DNA of 64,000 nt from Ricinus communis (lineage: Eukaryota; Streptophyta; Magnoliopsida; Malpighiales; Euphorbiaceae). Made by a program: the position numbers and the translations under genes. The stretch is taken from the NCBI RefSeq assembly GCF_019578655.1, contig NC_063263.1, positions 16,863,001-16,927,000 of the forward strand, read 5' to 3'. Of this stretch, positions 37,444 to 50,606 are shown in pieces (the first letter of the stretch is position 1; each line of letters starts with the position of its first letter). The notes below the pieces were generated by a model. The model was not told the origin of the DNA, ran no database searches, and was given only the letters and a program-made list of their open reading frames with translations.

Positions 37444-40400
37444 AATACATGAGGTAGGTAGAATGTTTGCTCAATTGGGTTATTGTGTTGTTTAGTTGAT
37501 GCCAATTTTGCTATGTTGATCTTCTTTTGCTTGTGTTAGATATTAAGCAACAGCAAAATTCAATTTACCGAAGCAGAAATTAGCATGTATTTTTAGTTCG
37601 TCTCCAGTAGCCGGAGTAGCTTAGTCTATGCTGGTTGATTTCCTTATACCCATGATCACCATATTGTGGTAGTGATTTTCCTGTTCATATTTCAAAACTG
37701 GCTTCAAAAGTTCCAATTGGAAATGTAGAGGAGATGTGCATCAACTCAAGGAAATGGAAAACCAAATCATATATATTTATCTGCATGTAAACTTTCTACG
37801 GAGTTGTGGTGTTGAAAAAATTGCCTTTTGCTGATAATATTGCTTGGTCAGAAAATGCTTAAATGAATTCAAGTTTTTTACTTTCTGTTGTTTTAGATCT
37901 CCTATTCACACTTGGCAATGTTTAGAGTGATATTCTGCTCGCCTGCAATTTGTATATATTGCTGGATGAATGGTGAAAAAGAAAAATATGGAAGCTGTTT
38001 GTAAGAGGCATAGCAATGGAAAAGCATGAACTGGTTATCAAAAATTCTAATGGAAACACAAGCTTGCTGTGTAGATTATATTAATCTAGCTTTTTAGTTT
38101 CCCGTAAAAAGGAGAGAATAAAATACCGTTGCTACCAGAAGGTTGAAATGGAAGCTGTAGAGAATGTGCACAGTTCCTTAGGAACCATGCAATGCGCCTT
38201 TTCATTTTTATCAGAAAGTCTTGGATTTGGGTGATTAGTCTTCTGAAATCATTATGGTACCTATCAATGGGGTGAGGTTAAGATCAGCTTCTGCACTTTC
38301 ATTTTTAGACTAAGCAGGTTAGTGGCACTGGATGGGTTTTGCTTAAAATTGATAACATAAAAAATAGGCTGCAGAAATTGACAGCTTTGATTGAAAAAAC
38401 TCTCCTCATGTAATATAGTTACCTTATGGGATAAATGAAGCCACTCCTGAGTCAGTTAAGCAAACTGTTGATGAGCCAAACTGAAGTCAGCAACTGTGTT
38501 TCTTATCCAAAAACATGAATTGTTGTGTGTTAGCCATACACGTCAGTAGATTTGACAACTTTCTACAATGGAGCATTCTCCTTTGCACTCATTGACAAGG
38601 GTCTGAAAGCTGCATGCTGCACATCCATTACAGGTATTGTCTCATGTGCATTCTGCACATACACATATATATAGTGCTCACACAACACCTTAAATTCTCA
38701 AGTAGTTTGTGATTGGTGAACTATGTTTGTCAATTTGTCTTTGATTTTTATACTAGAAAATGAGCACTGTCCTAGTGCATGTAACCCCACAATAGTGTGT
38801 GCACTTTATTCACTTTTTGCATATTCTAGTGGGCTCTAGCTAGCCCTATGCTTTTTCGAATTTTATCCGTTTCTGATCCGAATTAAAAAAAAAAAAAACT
38901 GTTATGAAAAATACAAAAACTTGAACTATCAAACAATTTTGCACCAAATACAGCGGACTGAAAATATTTTACTATGATACTGGTTCTTCAGTAATAACCG
39001 AACAATAACTGTACTGAGATCAAACTGTATCGTACTGATCCAAATTCATATATAATTTTTCTAAAAAAATATACACATGTAATAAATTAATTTATTAAAC
39101 TAACTCTCAGAATAAAATAAAATAATCTAATTGTTTATTATATTTTCTTTTACTGATTTTATTGTGAATAATAAAATTAAACCTAATAACCATTAACCAT
39201 TAATCCTTACTCCTAATTTTTTTACCCGAAGTGTTAAAATGCTGATGTGTAGAATAGTGTATAAGCATATCCAACCCAATTACAAAAAGGTTTAGGTAAG
39301 CGCATGCTAATACATATTGACAAGTATAATGTGATTCAAGTCATCAAATTATATTGGAATTTTACCATTGAGAAATTAACAATATTATCTCAACCCTCAG
39401 TGTTGTTTTTAGGGGAAATCTCAATTTAGGTTTGATTCATTGAGCTGTGACATACTCAACCAACATGGGTTTTAAATGTGGATAATAGAGCTAGTGCTCC
39501 CTCCACCATCTTATGACACATTATATACTTGCAGCATTCTACATTTTGTTTCTTCTTCTTCCTCCTTTTATTGTTCTGCTTCTTGTTTACATTTGACCCT
39601 GACTCCTTTTTTTTTTTTTTTTTTCTTTTTTTCTTTTTAAACTGGTGTGGTGTCACCTTGTTAATTCTCTAAAGAGTGTGTATTTAGTCTTCATGAAAAA
39701 AGAAAGACCAATATTTTTCTAATTAATGGAAGGACTGACGGGATATGGACTATATAATACGGAGTAATAATTTTTTTTATATTTAATATAAAAATAAAGA
39801 CCCACCATATAGATAAAAGTAATACATTTGTCTTATACATGGTTGCTTTTTTTTTTTTTTTCCTTCTTCTTTTTAATGATAAATGAGGTTAAATGCCTAA
39901 AAACAGAGCAGTAGGCATGCAAGGATGAATTGAGAGAAACAAGTCCAGGCATTATTAAGTGGCAGTGTCTTGACTTTTTTCTTTCTGAGTATGAAAGTAA
40001 ATTATCAAATAAAAGTTAGTAGTAGACAACATGATGTTATGTAAAATTCTTTAAACTTATTCAAAAGAAGAATCAAATACATAAAAGATAGGAGTTGTCT
40101 ATATGCACTTGTTATACTAACAAAAACAAAGAGAAAGATTTGTGAAATTATTTTTGACAAGAGATCAAATATCTCACTGACAATAAGTAATATATAATCA
40201 TATGAAAAATGAAAGGCTTTTTTCTTGTTTTGCAGAAGAATGATGTGTCCCTAATTTGTCTCAAAGCTAATGGATTATTGCATAACAAGAAACAATAATA
40301 ATAAAAAAGAAAGTCAATGCTAAATTCTCACCGTAAATTAGAGCATGAAAGGGAATTTCAACACTTTGGCAAACTGTATTTTGTTTTCTTTCCAGTCTAA

Positions 40401-42908
40401 TAGTCAAACTTATATTTATTTTACCAATTTTAATTATTTTTTTCAATTTTAATATAAACAGTTCAGGTTATAAAATTATATTAGTAATTTTATTCGAGAT
40501 TAGGTGATTTGTTATATAATGTGGCATATGATATAAATAAATCGTAATTATTATTCTAATTTATTTGATTTGATAAAAATTAGAAATTAGTCAGAACTAA
40601 AATGCCAAAATTAAAAGGATTGTTTAGAATTGCCAAAAGTGTATAAATATGATATTTTTAATTAATAGATTTTTGTTTTTTATAAAAATTTGACAAGATA
40701 GTCACTGAACTTTGTATTAATTATATTTTGGTAAAAAAATTAACATATTTATTTTAATTATTTAATTTTAATTTTGATTATAATGTAGTTACTTGCAAAT
40801 AAAGAATTTAAAATATTGTATTGCTGTTTTAATTATTATTTTTATTGATTATATTTTATTACAAGTCAATTTTTTATTTATAAAATAACTAAATTATAAC
40901 ATAATCAAAATTAAATAATTAAAATAAATTAAATTAAAATTTTGTGATTAAAATCAAACTAAATATAAAATACAGTAATTATTTATATTATTATCTCTTG
41001 CTTGGCAAACACCTAGTTATTGTCCGTAAATATTGCGTGTACCATAAATTATATAAAATTGTCAACCAGAACATATAACATAACACATTTAAACCTAACT
41101 TAAACAGTAGAAGCATTTTACTTTTGTAAAAAGAAATCTTCTTTTGCACTACATGTATTATCATTTTAATATAAAAGAAACACAATTTCAATAATGTGAA
41201 CTTTAAATTATTAGGCTTTTTTATATATTAAACAACATTACAGTTTGATATAAAAAATAAAAATAAATATCAATCATCAAATAATATATATATAAAAAAT
41301 TTACCTTTAATAATCATCAATCGTATTATCAGAACAGTAGATTATAATTATGTAGGAAAAACACTCCACTGATTGACACTAATCCATATATTGATTTTAT
41401 AAGTGTTTTTTGATGAGCTCGATTGTTTGAATATCGGACTGAATCTTTTTTTTTTCTTTACCATTTCCGTAGATAAAAACTCAATAATCTCGTAATAGAG
41501 GACCATCAAACTCCTATAGAAAGAGAACTCAACACTTCTATAATAAAGCGTACAATTATTTGAAAAACACTAATATTTATTTACTAAAACTAATTAATAT
41601 ATAAAAAAAAAAAAGACATCCACCAATTTAAAAATGAACGGTAGTGGACCAAAAGATAAAATTTACTAAAAATAAAAAATAAGAAAAATAATAATAATAA
41701 AAAAAGAATCTTTTTATATATTATATAGCAACCTTATCCTAATAAGGTTGGCCATTGGCCAACCACATTTAGATAACCATTGATTACAAAATAGAGAAGA
41801 GATCTTCCAGCAAAAAATGCGAAATCAATAATGGAGGACATTAAACTTTGAGATTTTTATTTCTGAGAATTAGAGAGATTTTAAGTTTGAGTACCCTCTC
41901 ATATATACTTGAAATGGCAACATTTCTAATAGGCACAAGGAACCCAATTCCTTTTTTCTTTTTTATATTTTAAGGGTGTCAATGACTATATGATTAATAT
42001 ATATATTTATTGAACCTGGAAAGCAGTGGAAAACTTTATTTTATTTATTGAACTTGAAATTCTAAATGTCATTGTCTATGCAATAATATTATTTTGGCAG
42101 CTTCAAATTGTAATGTCCTTTTGCCACCAACAATAATATTTTAAAGAACCGTATAAACAGGTTCTCTCACGCCAAAATCCTACTTAGATTTGGTCTTTGA
42201 CAGAGAAAATCCATACCGAAATTGGTGCTTATGCTTCACTGAATTTGTTAACAGCTTAGGGACAAGAGAAACCTTCCAACAACATATATATATATTATGT
42301 ATATAAAATCAAGATTAAATTATTCAAATTCATGGTATAGTACTGTTATCATATAATATAGTTTAGATTATTATATTGGTCGAATCTACCTGAAAATAAG
42401 AAGCAAATTATAGAAGAATATCTTGAAAAAACACAAATTCATTCAAAGATGTGAACTCCTGCTGGCAAAACTACCATCTTTCAGTGGTTCGGAGAAAGAG
42501 AGTTCAGACTGCAACAAAACAAACCCATGAAACATCACATTCAATTCAAAGTCTTTCAATCTTTTCTTCAGAAATGGAAATCAATATCAAATCAACCTCT
42601 GCAAATTCCTTAATTGGTTAGCAAACAAATTTTCATTAGTATATTTATATAAAAGAAAAAAACAATAAAAGGAAACAAGAGAGGGAAAAAAAGAAAAAAA
42701 AAAAAAAGAAAAATTTAAGATAGAGACGATTCAGTGGAATCAAATCTTCTAAAACACAAAACTCAAGAGCCTAAAAACTGAGATTTTGAGTCTAATAATA
42801 AGAAAAGAAAACTCTATTCTTGTTCTTGGGGTTTTGCAGGTTCTTCTTTCTTTTTCTTCTTTCTTTTTTCTTTTTTCTTTCTTAGCTAATTAAGCTGCTG
42901 CAGTTCTA
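37444..42908. other. ICR 3' flank and AT-rich spacer before the Dof gene
   Basis: The ICR 3' UTR probably occupies about 37444-37900. No other gene is supported. The part up to 38880 is moderately AT-rich; from 39000 it is strongly so. Poly-T tracts occur near 39607-39624 and 39848-39861. The 19-bp near-palindrome GGTTGGCCATTGGCCAACC is at 41746-41764. Positions 42640-42900 contain purine-rich and CT-rich tracts, probably the Dof 3' UTR (minus strand). Confidence 0.5.
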
Positions 42909-44624
42909 CTACATTAGAGGACTGTTGATAAGTCCATGCCAAGTTGAATTACCAAGTCCATGATTGTTCCAGCTTTCTCTTCCTGAATCAAGATCACTGA
43001 TCCCATTACCATTTATCTGCCAGGGAAAGCCAAACAAGACCTTATTATTATTGCTGTTATGATCTTCTCTACCATTGCAAAACTCTTGCTTCAGTGTTGT
43101 CACTGTCACAGCTTGTGTGGCTGCACTAGTACTTACATCTTGATGATCATAAGGCAACATCATTTCTCCACTAACACAAACCCCTCCACTATTTTCCACA
43201 TCATCAATGCTCCCATTTCCATACCCATAATACAAATTCTGAAAGTTGTTATTTTGGGTATCAAGAAACCCACTCCTTAAAGCATCAAGAAATGATGGAG
43301 TTGAAGCTGAAGTGTTAATGCTGTTAGGGTTCCCAAGCATTATATCACAGTGGGCATTGCTGGGGTTTCCCAAAATAGAGAAATCATTGTCATCAAACCC
43401 TAACTGCCCACTAGACTGCTTCTGAAGTCTAGCAAAGGCAAGAGTAAGGTCATTGGAATCATAACTTAAAGGGGGGAGACCAGTAAGTGGGTTGGTATGA
43501 GGATTCAATTGATGATGATCTTGTGCCTTCTTTGTTGATCTTTTGTTCTTTCTACAACCTCCACCTACTGGAACATTTCTCAGGGTTCCTCCTTTAGTCC
43601 AGTACCTTCTGCATGACTTGCAAAAATACCTTGGCTGAGAAAGGCTGTAATTGTTGTAGTAGCAGAATTTAGTGTTGGTAGAATCACATCTTGGACATTT
43701 TAGAGCTTGTTCTGGTTGTGGTCTTGGTTTTCTTTCTTGATGTGGTTTTGAGCAAACCAACATATTCTCCAATGAATGTGTAGGAATTTCCTGAATTGGT
43801 TAAAAATAAAGAAAGAAACAACAAACAGAAAGAGATGTAACGATTAGACCACATTGCATCAAATGACTTTTATCTCTTACCTAACAAAGTGTATATGTAC
43901 TTCAAACATATTCATTTGATAGAAATAGAAGTAATTGCAAGAAATCAATCACATCCTTTTAAGACCCTAATTGTGTTCCTCTTAATCTTGAATTGTTTAA
44001 ATAGTTATCAGAAAAATTGATAAAAGGGAAAAGTATTATATATACCTTATGATACCTATTTACTATCCTAGAACAAGAACAAAAGCTAGGGACTAAAAAG
44101 AGGATTAATTACATGTTTGTTTTTAGCTTTCTCTCATTTTTCTTGACAAGCAAAATAGAAATATAGCAGAAGGAATTTTTATCTTTTTTCTTTGTTATAA
44201 ATTTCACCTCTCCATACATGACTTCAAGAAAAAGAAAATCATAAAGAGAATTGTTTAGTGTAGATCAAGGAGAGAAATGATGGGTATTAGACTCAGAAAT
44301 GATTGAAAACCTATATCATTAAGCAACTGTACTTTCTTTTCCAAGTGAAAATCAAATTCATGTGATTCATTCATCAATCCAAGCTATCCCCATGGAATTA
44401 ATGAACACACAAAAAAAAGAAAGGTTAAGAAAAAAGAAAAAAATCGTTGTAAATGAGAGACCAAATGATCTAAAAGAAGGAGAGCCTTCCAAAATAAAAA
44501 AGGGAAAAAGAGAGGAGGCCAAAAGAACTCATCAAAATCACTTGAAAGAAAGAAAGAAAAGAAAAGAAAATCCAGAGGTATGTTAATTAGATAGCAGAAA
44601 CAAAGAAGAAAGGATTATAGTGGA

Positions 44625-44669
<45 letters not shown>

Positions 44670-44717
44670 CCATGCTGTGAATAACCCTACCTGGTGTTGT
44701 CCGCTAGAAGGATCCAT
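42909..44717 (-). CDS. Dof zinc-finger transcription factor (TMO6/DOF6 group)
   Basis: Plant-specific transcription factor binding AAAG-core DNA in the nucleus. Exons on the minus strand: 44717-44691 (only 9 codons, MDPSSGQHQ) and 43790-42909; 302 aa. The Dof finger is Cys41-X2-Cys44-X21-Cys66-X2-Cys69 in [20 protein letters not shown]...FCKSC, followed by [20 protein letters not shown] and a basic KNKRSTKK nuclear-localisation-like stretch. The rest is Asn/Ser/Gly-rich, ending [12 protein letters not shown]. The 897-nt intron is GT-AG (CAG|gtaggg, aattcag|GAAATT) and holds a (TA)n tract. The second-exon frame could also begin at a Met 9 residues in, but the [10 protein letters not shown] start fits the subfamily. 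Neighbouring ICR and tetraspanin genes match the Arabidopsis TMO6 (DOF5.3) locus as recalled. Confidence 0.94.
44629..44661. repeat. (TA)n microsatellite in the Dof intron
   Basis: About 33 bp of TA repeat, close to the 5' donor of the Dof intron. Confidence 0.95.
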
Positions 44718-45300
44718 CCATGCAAGAAACCAAATCAAACCCTTTCTTTCTTTCCTTGTTGTTTTTGGGCGATAAACAGTGTCTTTCTTGAAACTCAATC
44801 TATTGGTGTAGTTAAGAAAAGAGAGATTCAAAGAAAGTAGAAAGAAAGAGAGCATGCAAAGTGAGAGAAGAAGGGCAGCTCTTTAAATATATAAAGCAGC
44901 AAAGTATAATAGTCTTGAAAGAAAGAAATATGGAAAAAGAGAGAGAGAGAGAGTGGCAATGATGAAATTGGAGTAAGGAGAGATGATCAGATGTTAGTTA
45001 TATATAAAGCTTGCACGCAGAGAAAGCGAATTAAAATGAAAAATAATAAATTATCATATAAATATAAAAATAAAATATTTGCAGTTATTAAGAGAAAATT
45101 CGAGTACTTTCCTTTCTTTGGGTTTCTATAAAATCTGCAACGGATTCTTTTTTATCACCATCGCCATCATCATCATCGTCCAGCCAGCCAGCCACCCACC
45201 CTCTCTCTCTCTCTCTCTCTCTAGCGTCCCCTTTGTGGGTACCACTCTCGCGTGGATGCAACTATACGTTGGACCCCACACCTTCTCTGCTGGTCCCTAC
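44718..45300 (-). promoter_or_regulatory. Dof gene 5' leader and promoter
   Basis: The sense (minus) strand is CT-rich from about 44880 to 44718. TATA-like sequences occur near 44886-44896 and 45000-45007. A (GA)n tract at about 44938-44954 and a (CT)n tract at about 45201-45222 (plus strand) are typical of plant core promoters. The plus-strand frames at 45079-45508 are low-complexity and not counted as genes. Confidence 0.45.
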
Positions 45301-46660
45301 CCTCCACCACTCCCACCATATGTACTGTACTGTACATTTGGTCCACCCCCCTCCTTGTATTCTTTACATTATTCATCGCCAAAACCTCTGCGATTACTTT
45401 CCTTTGTTTTGTTATTCTTATGTCTTCTTATTACAGCCAAATGATTTCACATTGTCTACACACAGACACATAAACCTCGTGTTTCAAGTAATAATTAAGA
45501 TGTGCTGAACTAATAGCCCAATTATTTCATATCATCCTTCAATTATTTATTAATATATCAGGCTACTTAGTAATTCAGTGTTCACCTACTGAATTACCAC
45601 TTCCAGCTCTCTATTTGATTATAATTTATTTATCTTGATAAATTAGATAAAAAATAAAATATAAATAATAAAACTAAAAAAAATAATTTTTTAGTGTTAT
45701 AAAATATATTAATTTATTAATATAAAATTTTATTTATTTAGTTGAGATTTAGTTTTATTATAATTTAATTATATAAATTATAAATTAATACATAAAATTT
45801 ATATTCATAAATTAATTTTATGAATTTCAATGTTAGAATGTAAATTTACTTATTAATTTGGATTGGTTACTGTGCGGACCAGGTGTAAGCAATGCAGAAT
45901 TTGGTCTAGCTAAGAAAGAACTACATGTGTATGTAGTTCTTTTATTTTGGACTGTTGTGGAGGGAAGAGATGGGGCCCAAACAAGGAACAAGGGTTGTGA
46001 TATGGATTGATTGATTGACTGATTGATTGATATAGATTCTGATTTGAATAGTTGTTGGTGGGTTGTTTTCTGTGTTGTGTGTGTGAATTGAAGGTTTTGG
46101 TGATGTGGACTTTATAATGATGGTTTGGGGACACAATTGACAATGACCCAGAAGAAGGCAAGAGAAGAAGAGATGGAGAAGCATTCCTTGGATTGTTTTT
46201 TTTTTTTTTTTTTTCTTCTTCTATATGATATCTTTGGTCTGCTTGCTTGGCTATTGATTGCAAATAATGGCAATAGCCCACCATGGAATTTGCTTTGGCA
46301 GTGGTCCAAGCCATGAAACATTTTCTATGACTAGTCAAGGTCATCACTACCCATTTCTCTATTATTATTATTATTTTTCTCTTTATAATTATGTTTGCCA
46401 AGACATGTATGTCTCAAGTTGGTTGAACTATTGTGATGTAATGAATGTAAGTTTTATGAAACTAGGATTGGATTAGTTTCAATTGTATGTATATTGGGTC
46501 ATTCAATTAAGGGGAATGGGTGAAATAATATCAACAAGGGTAATTTTCAGCTTAGGTATTTACCTAATCCATCTAATTGAAAATTGAACATTTAGTTATT
46601 GACTCATCTATTCTTGTTTGATTTCGAGTCAAGGGATTTAGAAGATTCAATTCATTTAGT
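45301..46660. other. Intergenic, no supported gene
   Basis: AT-rich at 45480-45880. A better-balanced patch lies at about 45880-46350, with TTGATTGAT repeats (46005-46030) and a run of 18 T near 46197-46214. The 163-codon minus-strand frame here is low-complexity (KKKK, NNP, poly-Leu) and not supported. Confidence 0.4.
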
Positions 46661-46667
46661 ATTTAAT

Positions 46668-46967
46668 AGGCCAAATACATATTTATGCAATATTTTAACT
46701 TTTAATTTAATTTAATAGATATTTGAATTTTTATTTTTTTAAATATCTAAACACCTTTAACTTTTAATCTAACCTAACATATATATAGATTTTATTTTTG
46801 ATAATATTTAAATACTTTTGTGAAATACATGTAGATGTATTGAATGAAGACAAATATCAAAAAAGATTAAAATATTACATAAAAATAAATTTAAATGTCT
46901 GTTAAATTTATTCGAAAGCTAGAGTTAAACCGATTAAATGACTAAAGTTCAGATACATACTTGGCTT
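46668..46967. mobile_element. 300-bp MITE-like element with terminal inverted repeats and 7-bp flanking repeats
   Basis: The ends AGGCCAAATACATATTT and (reverse complement of the right end) AAGCCAAGTATGTATCT are inverted repeats, with weaker symmetry continuing inward. The 7-bp direct repeat ATTTAAT flanks both sides (46661-46667 and 46968-46974), as expected of a target-site duplication, although it is AT-rich and so could partly be chance. No coding capacity. Confidence 0.6.
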
Positions 46968-46974
46968 ATTTAAT

Positions 46975-48060
46975 TTAAGTTTAAGAATACATCCCTTAAT
47001 CACTTTACACTTTGAAATTATAAACTTTTTTTGGGTAGACTGATGGTATAAACTTAAAACTAACTAAATCACGATTTATTTAATCATTAAATTGAAAATA
47101 CTGACTCTATATATCTAACTCTATCTATTTAAAATGTCATTATTGACCCATTTGATTTTAATGAATTATAAGATTCAATTCTCTTAATATTAAATACATA
47201 TTTAAATTATAAGATTCAATTCTCTTACGTAGTGTTTGGTTGAAATACATAAAGTTTATGAAATTTATTTATAAATTTAAAATTTAAATGGTTTAAATGG
47301 AGTGAAAGTGACGTAATCAAATTTATATAGAATTTGTTATAATTAAACTAAATTCTAATAAAATTAATAAAAATTTTAAATGAATTTCACATTAATTTAT
47401 GAGTACATTTTATAATACTAAAATATCTCTCTCAACTGTATCATTTTTATCTTATTTTTTCTCTCATGTCTTTTCTTCAAATGAAATAAATTCTTTTATA
47501 ATATCAACCAAGCATAGCATATAATATTAAATGTATATTATATAATTTTAGACCAACGAAATCATTATCCATTGTACAAATGCATAAGAACTTCAACAAT
47601 TCAGAGGCAAAATTCTATCATTTGCTATTTTTTTATTAGAGGACCAATGAGATTTGAATTTGGCACTCACTTCCGAAATAATCTTCCTTACCATTAAATT
47701 AAGCTTTTTTCTTTTTTCTTTTTGAGAGGAACTAAGTCAAGTTATCTATTACAAATCTTAACATTCTTTGGTTTTCATAACCGTATAATCAAACCATTTG
47801 ATTTAAAACTATAGGCTAATAATATTTTAATTTCTTATTTACTGTTTCTTTCAAACATGTTTCTGGAAAAAAAAAATCAATTTATTTGTTTTTTGCAAAA
47901 ATAAGTTTTGAATTTAGAAAGTAATATAAAATAAAAATTAAGATCGAAATATCACTTTTCCAAACTCAATATGCCAAATACACTTGTATGGTTTCTGAAG
48001 GTAGCACATGAATTCACTAGGAACGACCTTCATGAAGTGGTCTTTTTGGGACCCTAATGG
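46975..48060. other. AT-rich intergenic DNA
   Basis: No gene supported. A short local direct repeat containing TTATAAGATTCAATTCTCTTA is visible at about 47165-47185 and 47206-47226. Confidence 0.45.
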
Positions 48061-48390
48061 ACATTTAATTAGGTGAAATATATTTTTAAACCCTTAAGCT
48101 TTTCATTTTTATTTATTGAGTTTTTTAGTTTTTATTCTATTTCATTGAAACTTTATACTTTTATTTTGCTTGTATTGAGAACTTGACAGTCCTTAATCAA
48201 AGCAAAAAATAAAAGTATAAGAATTCAATTAAACAAATAAAAGTTTCATAAAATATACATAAAAAATTCTTAATAAAATAAAAAAGTAAAAAATATAAAA
48301 ATTTAATAAAATAAATTAAAATTTTAAGAACTCAATAAGATAAAACAGAAAAATTCAAAGACTTAATAATAGATTTTCAATTTAATTACC
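48061..48390. mobile_element. About 320-bp fold-back element (MITE-like)
   Basis: The left half (TTAATTAGGTGAAATATATT, TTATTGAGTTTTTTAG, TATACTTTTATTTTG) aligns with the reverse complement of the right half (TAATTAAATTGAAAATCTAT, TTATTGAGTTCTTAAA, TATTTTTTACTTTTTTATTTT). The two arms of about 130-140 bp meet near 48200. No coding potential. Borders are approximate. Confidence 0.5.
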
Positions 48391-48506
48391 CAAAGATGAA
48401 TACTGTTAAAAGCATTGGATACCACATAAGTGAAAAGAAGGATAAAAAAAGAAGAAAAAAAAGAAAGAAAGAAGAGTTGGTGGCATAGGTATCTAGTTGG
48501 TCACAT

Positions 48507-48511
<5 letters not shown>

Positions 48512-48568
<57 letters not shown>
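48512..48568. repeat. (TA)n microsatellite, about 57 bp
   Basis: Uninterrupted TA repeat. Adjacent reading frames that run through it are artefacts. Confidence 0.95.
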
Positions 48569-48570
<2 letters not shown>

Positions 48571-50600
48571 TTGTCAATTAGTGGTGCATATTTGTGTCTT
48601 CCAACATTGTAGGTTTTTGTGCTTTGTTCAGTGTTTTACAAGTTTGGATCCATGCGATACTCATTGGAACCCAAATTTACACTGCACTTATCCAATTGAC
48701 AATGACTCACCAACAAAACTAAGATTAAGGGATTATTCTATAATATATATATATGTCCTTAATCACCACCAATCAAAAGAAAAGGTTCATCATTAATCCT
48801 AACCTTTTCTAGTTATATTAGCTAAACCATTAACCTAATTGAGATATTATCGACAAATATTTCTGTAATTGACTTGATTAATGGGTATATTTGTATGTAA
48901 TAATAAATAGATCCTTGGTCAGCATTATACTTGTAGTAGAAAAAACAACTTGTGGACAAGATTGTATGCATCTTCCAAGTCATTGGTGTGGCATTTGCAA
49001 CACTTAGTTAGTACGTAAGGAATGTTCTGATTATTACTTTCAATTCTGAACGGATTTTAACTTTTACGTTCATTATTTATTAATATTAGAATGAAATTTA
49101 TCATTTTTATATGTGGAAATTATAGTTAATATCTATAGAGAAAGCATGTAAAACAAAATAATGTAACAATGGATTGCTTAAATTTAGCAATAGGGAGTGT
49201 AAAAGGTTAAGAGTTCCCTTTAGAATGTTTTTTAATGTTCCAAGAAATACCTAACAAAGTGATTGCAATTTCCTCAAGATTCCATCTTTGTTTAAGGTCC
49301 CAATTCATCAATTAGACACATAATAATAGTGGTGTATTAGTTGCACTTTCTTGTATAATCATTTAAAGTCTAACAAGGATCATTCATCAATGAAAATTGG
49401 AGGACTAGAAAAACTAATATATATTAAATAAATAAATATATAAAGCAAAATGAATCATCATTAGGAGCAATTCTTTATATTAGTTTATCCATACACCTAA
49501 AAGAAAAGAAAAATAAGAAACTTGCAATCCACATGCAATCCACTCACATGATAAATGATCATCACCCAATCAAATAAAATTCACATAATTAACACTAACC
49601 AATCATCCTTTTTTGTTCCCTTCCGTTTTTCTAACCCTTAATCCTTCTTCACTTTTGTTATAAGATAAATGATTTTCTTGCATTAATTAGATCGTTGTAA
49701 GCTATAAAATAGAAAGTAATTATTATTTACATTTATTGTAAAAGTAATAATTAAAGACTAAATAATATTAATAAATGGTCATATGTGATTAAATCAACCT
49801 AATTACTCCCTTATTGGATATAAAATGAGGAATTTGATTAGAAATTTAGGGATATAATTAAGGACCTTAAAACATTATAGAATTTCAAAGATATAATCAA
49901 AAATTTAACTAATTGAGCTCTTCAAATTTGTCATATACAATTTCATTATCAAATTCCTTTCTTCAATTCTATAAATGATTCATCTTAGTACTAAAACCAC
50001 AAAATCAATACAAAAAGAAAAATATTTGTATCTCATGACTCTAAATCTCTTTAAAGTTGTCAATTTAGCCCAACTACGATTGGTTGAAAGATTTGAATTC
50101 TGGTCACTTGTACATGAAACAAATCTTATTACAAAATTGGTTGGCTTGTCGGCCTGAAGCTTTGCTTTTCTATTTGTCTTGTCTTAATTCTTTTGTGTTT
50201 TTTCTTTTTATATAAGAAAATAAATAAATAAATTGGGTTTTCAAGTAAACAATTTCCATAAATGGATCTAGATTCTTGGACTGGCGAGATGTCCCATGTT
50301 ACCAAACCAAAATTCTAAGCTATCATATCTGTCTGAAGTGGAAAATCATAAACAAACAATGATTAATTCCACATTCTTGTTTAGATATTCTTTGGATCCT
50401 ATGGAAATTTGCCCATTAGCTTATAGGGTGTTTTTGGCCCTATTTATACACAATAAACTAATCAATCAAGAAATATTTAAGAAAATTAAAAAAAAAAAAG
50501 GTTTGTTGTTGAAAACATTGTGGTGGACCAGGGGGTGAATGTGGGGGCCATGTGTAGGAAAACATATCATAATAACTCATGAGGATCAGTCAAGTAAGTT
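48569..50600. other. Intergenic, no supported gene
   Basis: AT-rich with scattered single-copy-like sequence. The plus-strand frames at 49975 and 50296 have no recognisable domain. Confidence 0.4.
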
Positions 50601-50606
50601 GACTGG

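Noticed and set aside
45079..45508. Plus-strand reading frames up to 121 codons
   Set aside because: They lie in the Dof promoter, run through a (CT) tract and are Ser/Pro/Leu low-complexity.
45910..46401. 163-codon minus-strand reading frame
   Set aside because: Dominated by poly-Ile, poly-Lys, poly-Leu and Asn/Gln-rich runs from simple repeats. No family features and no splice partners.
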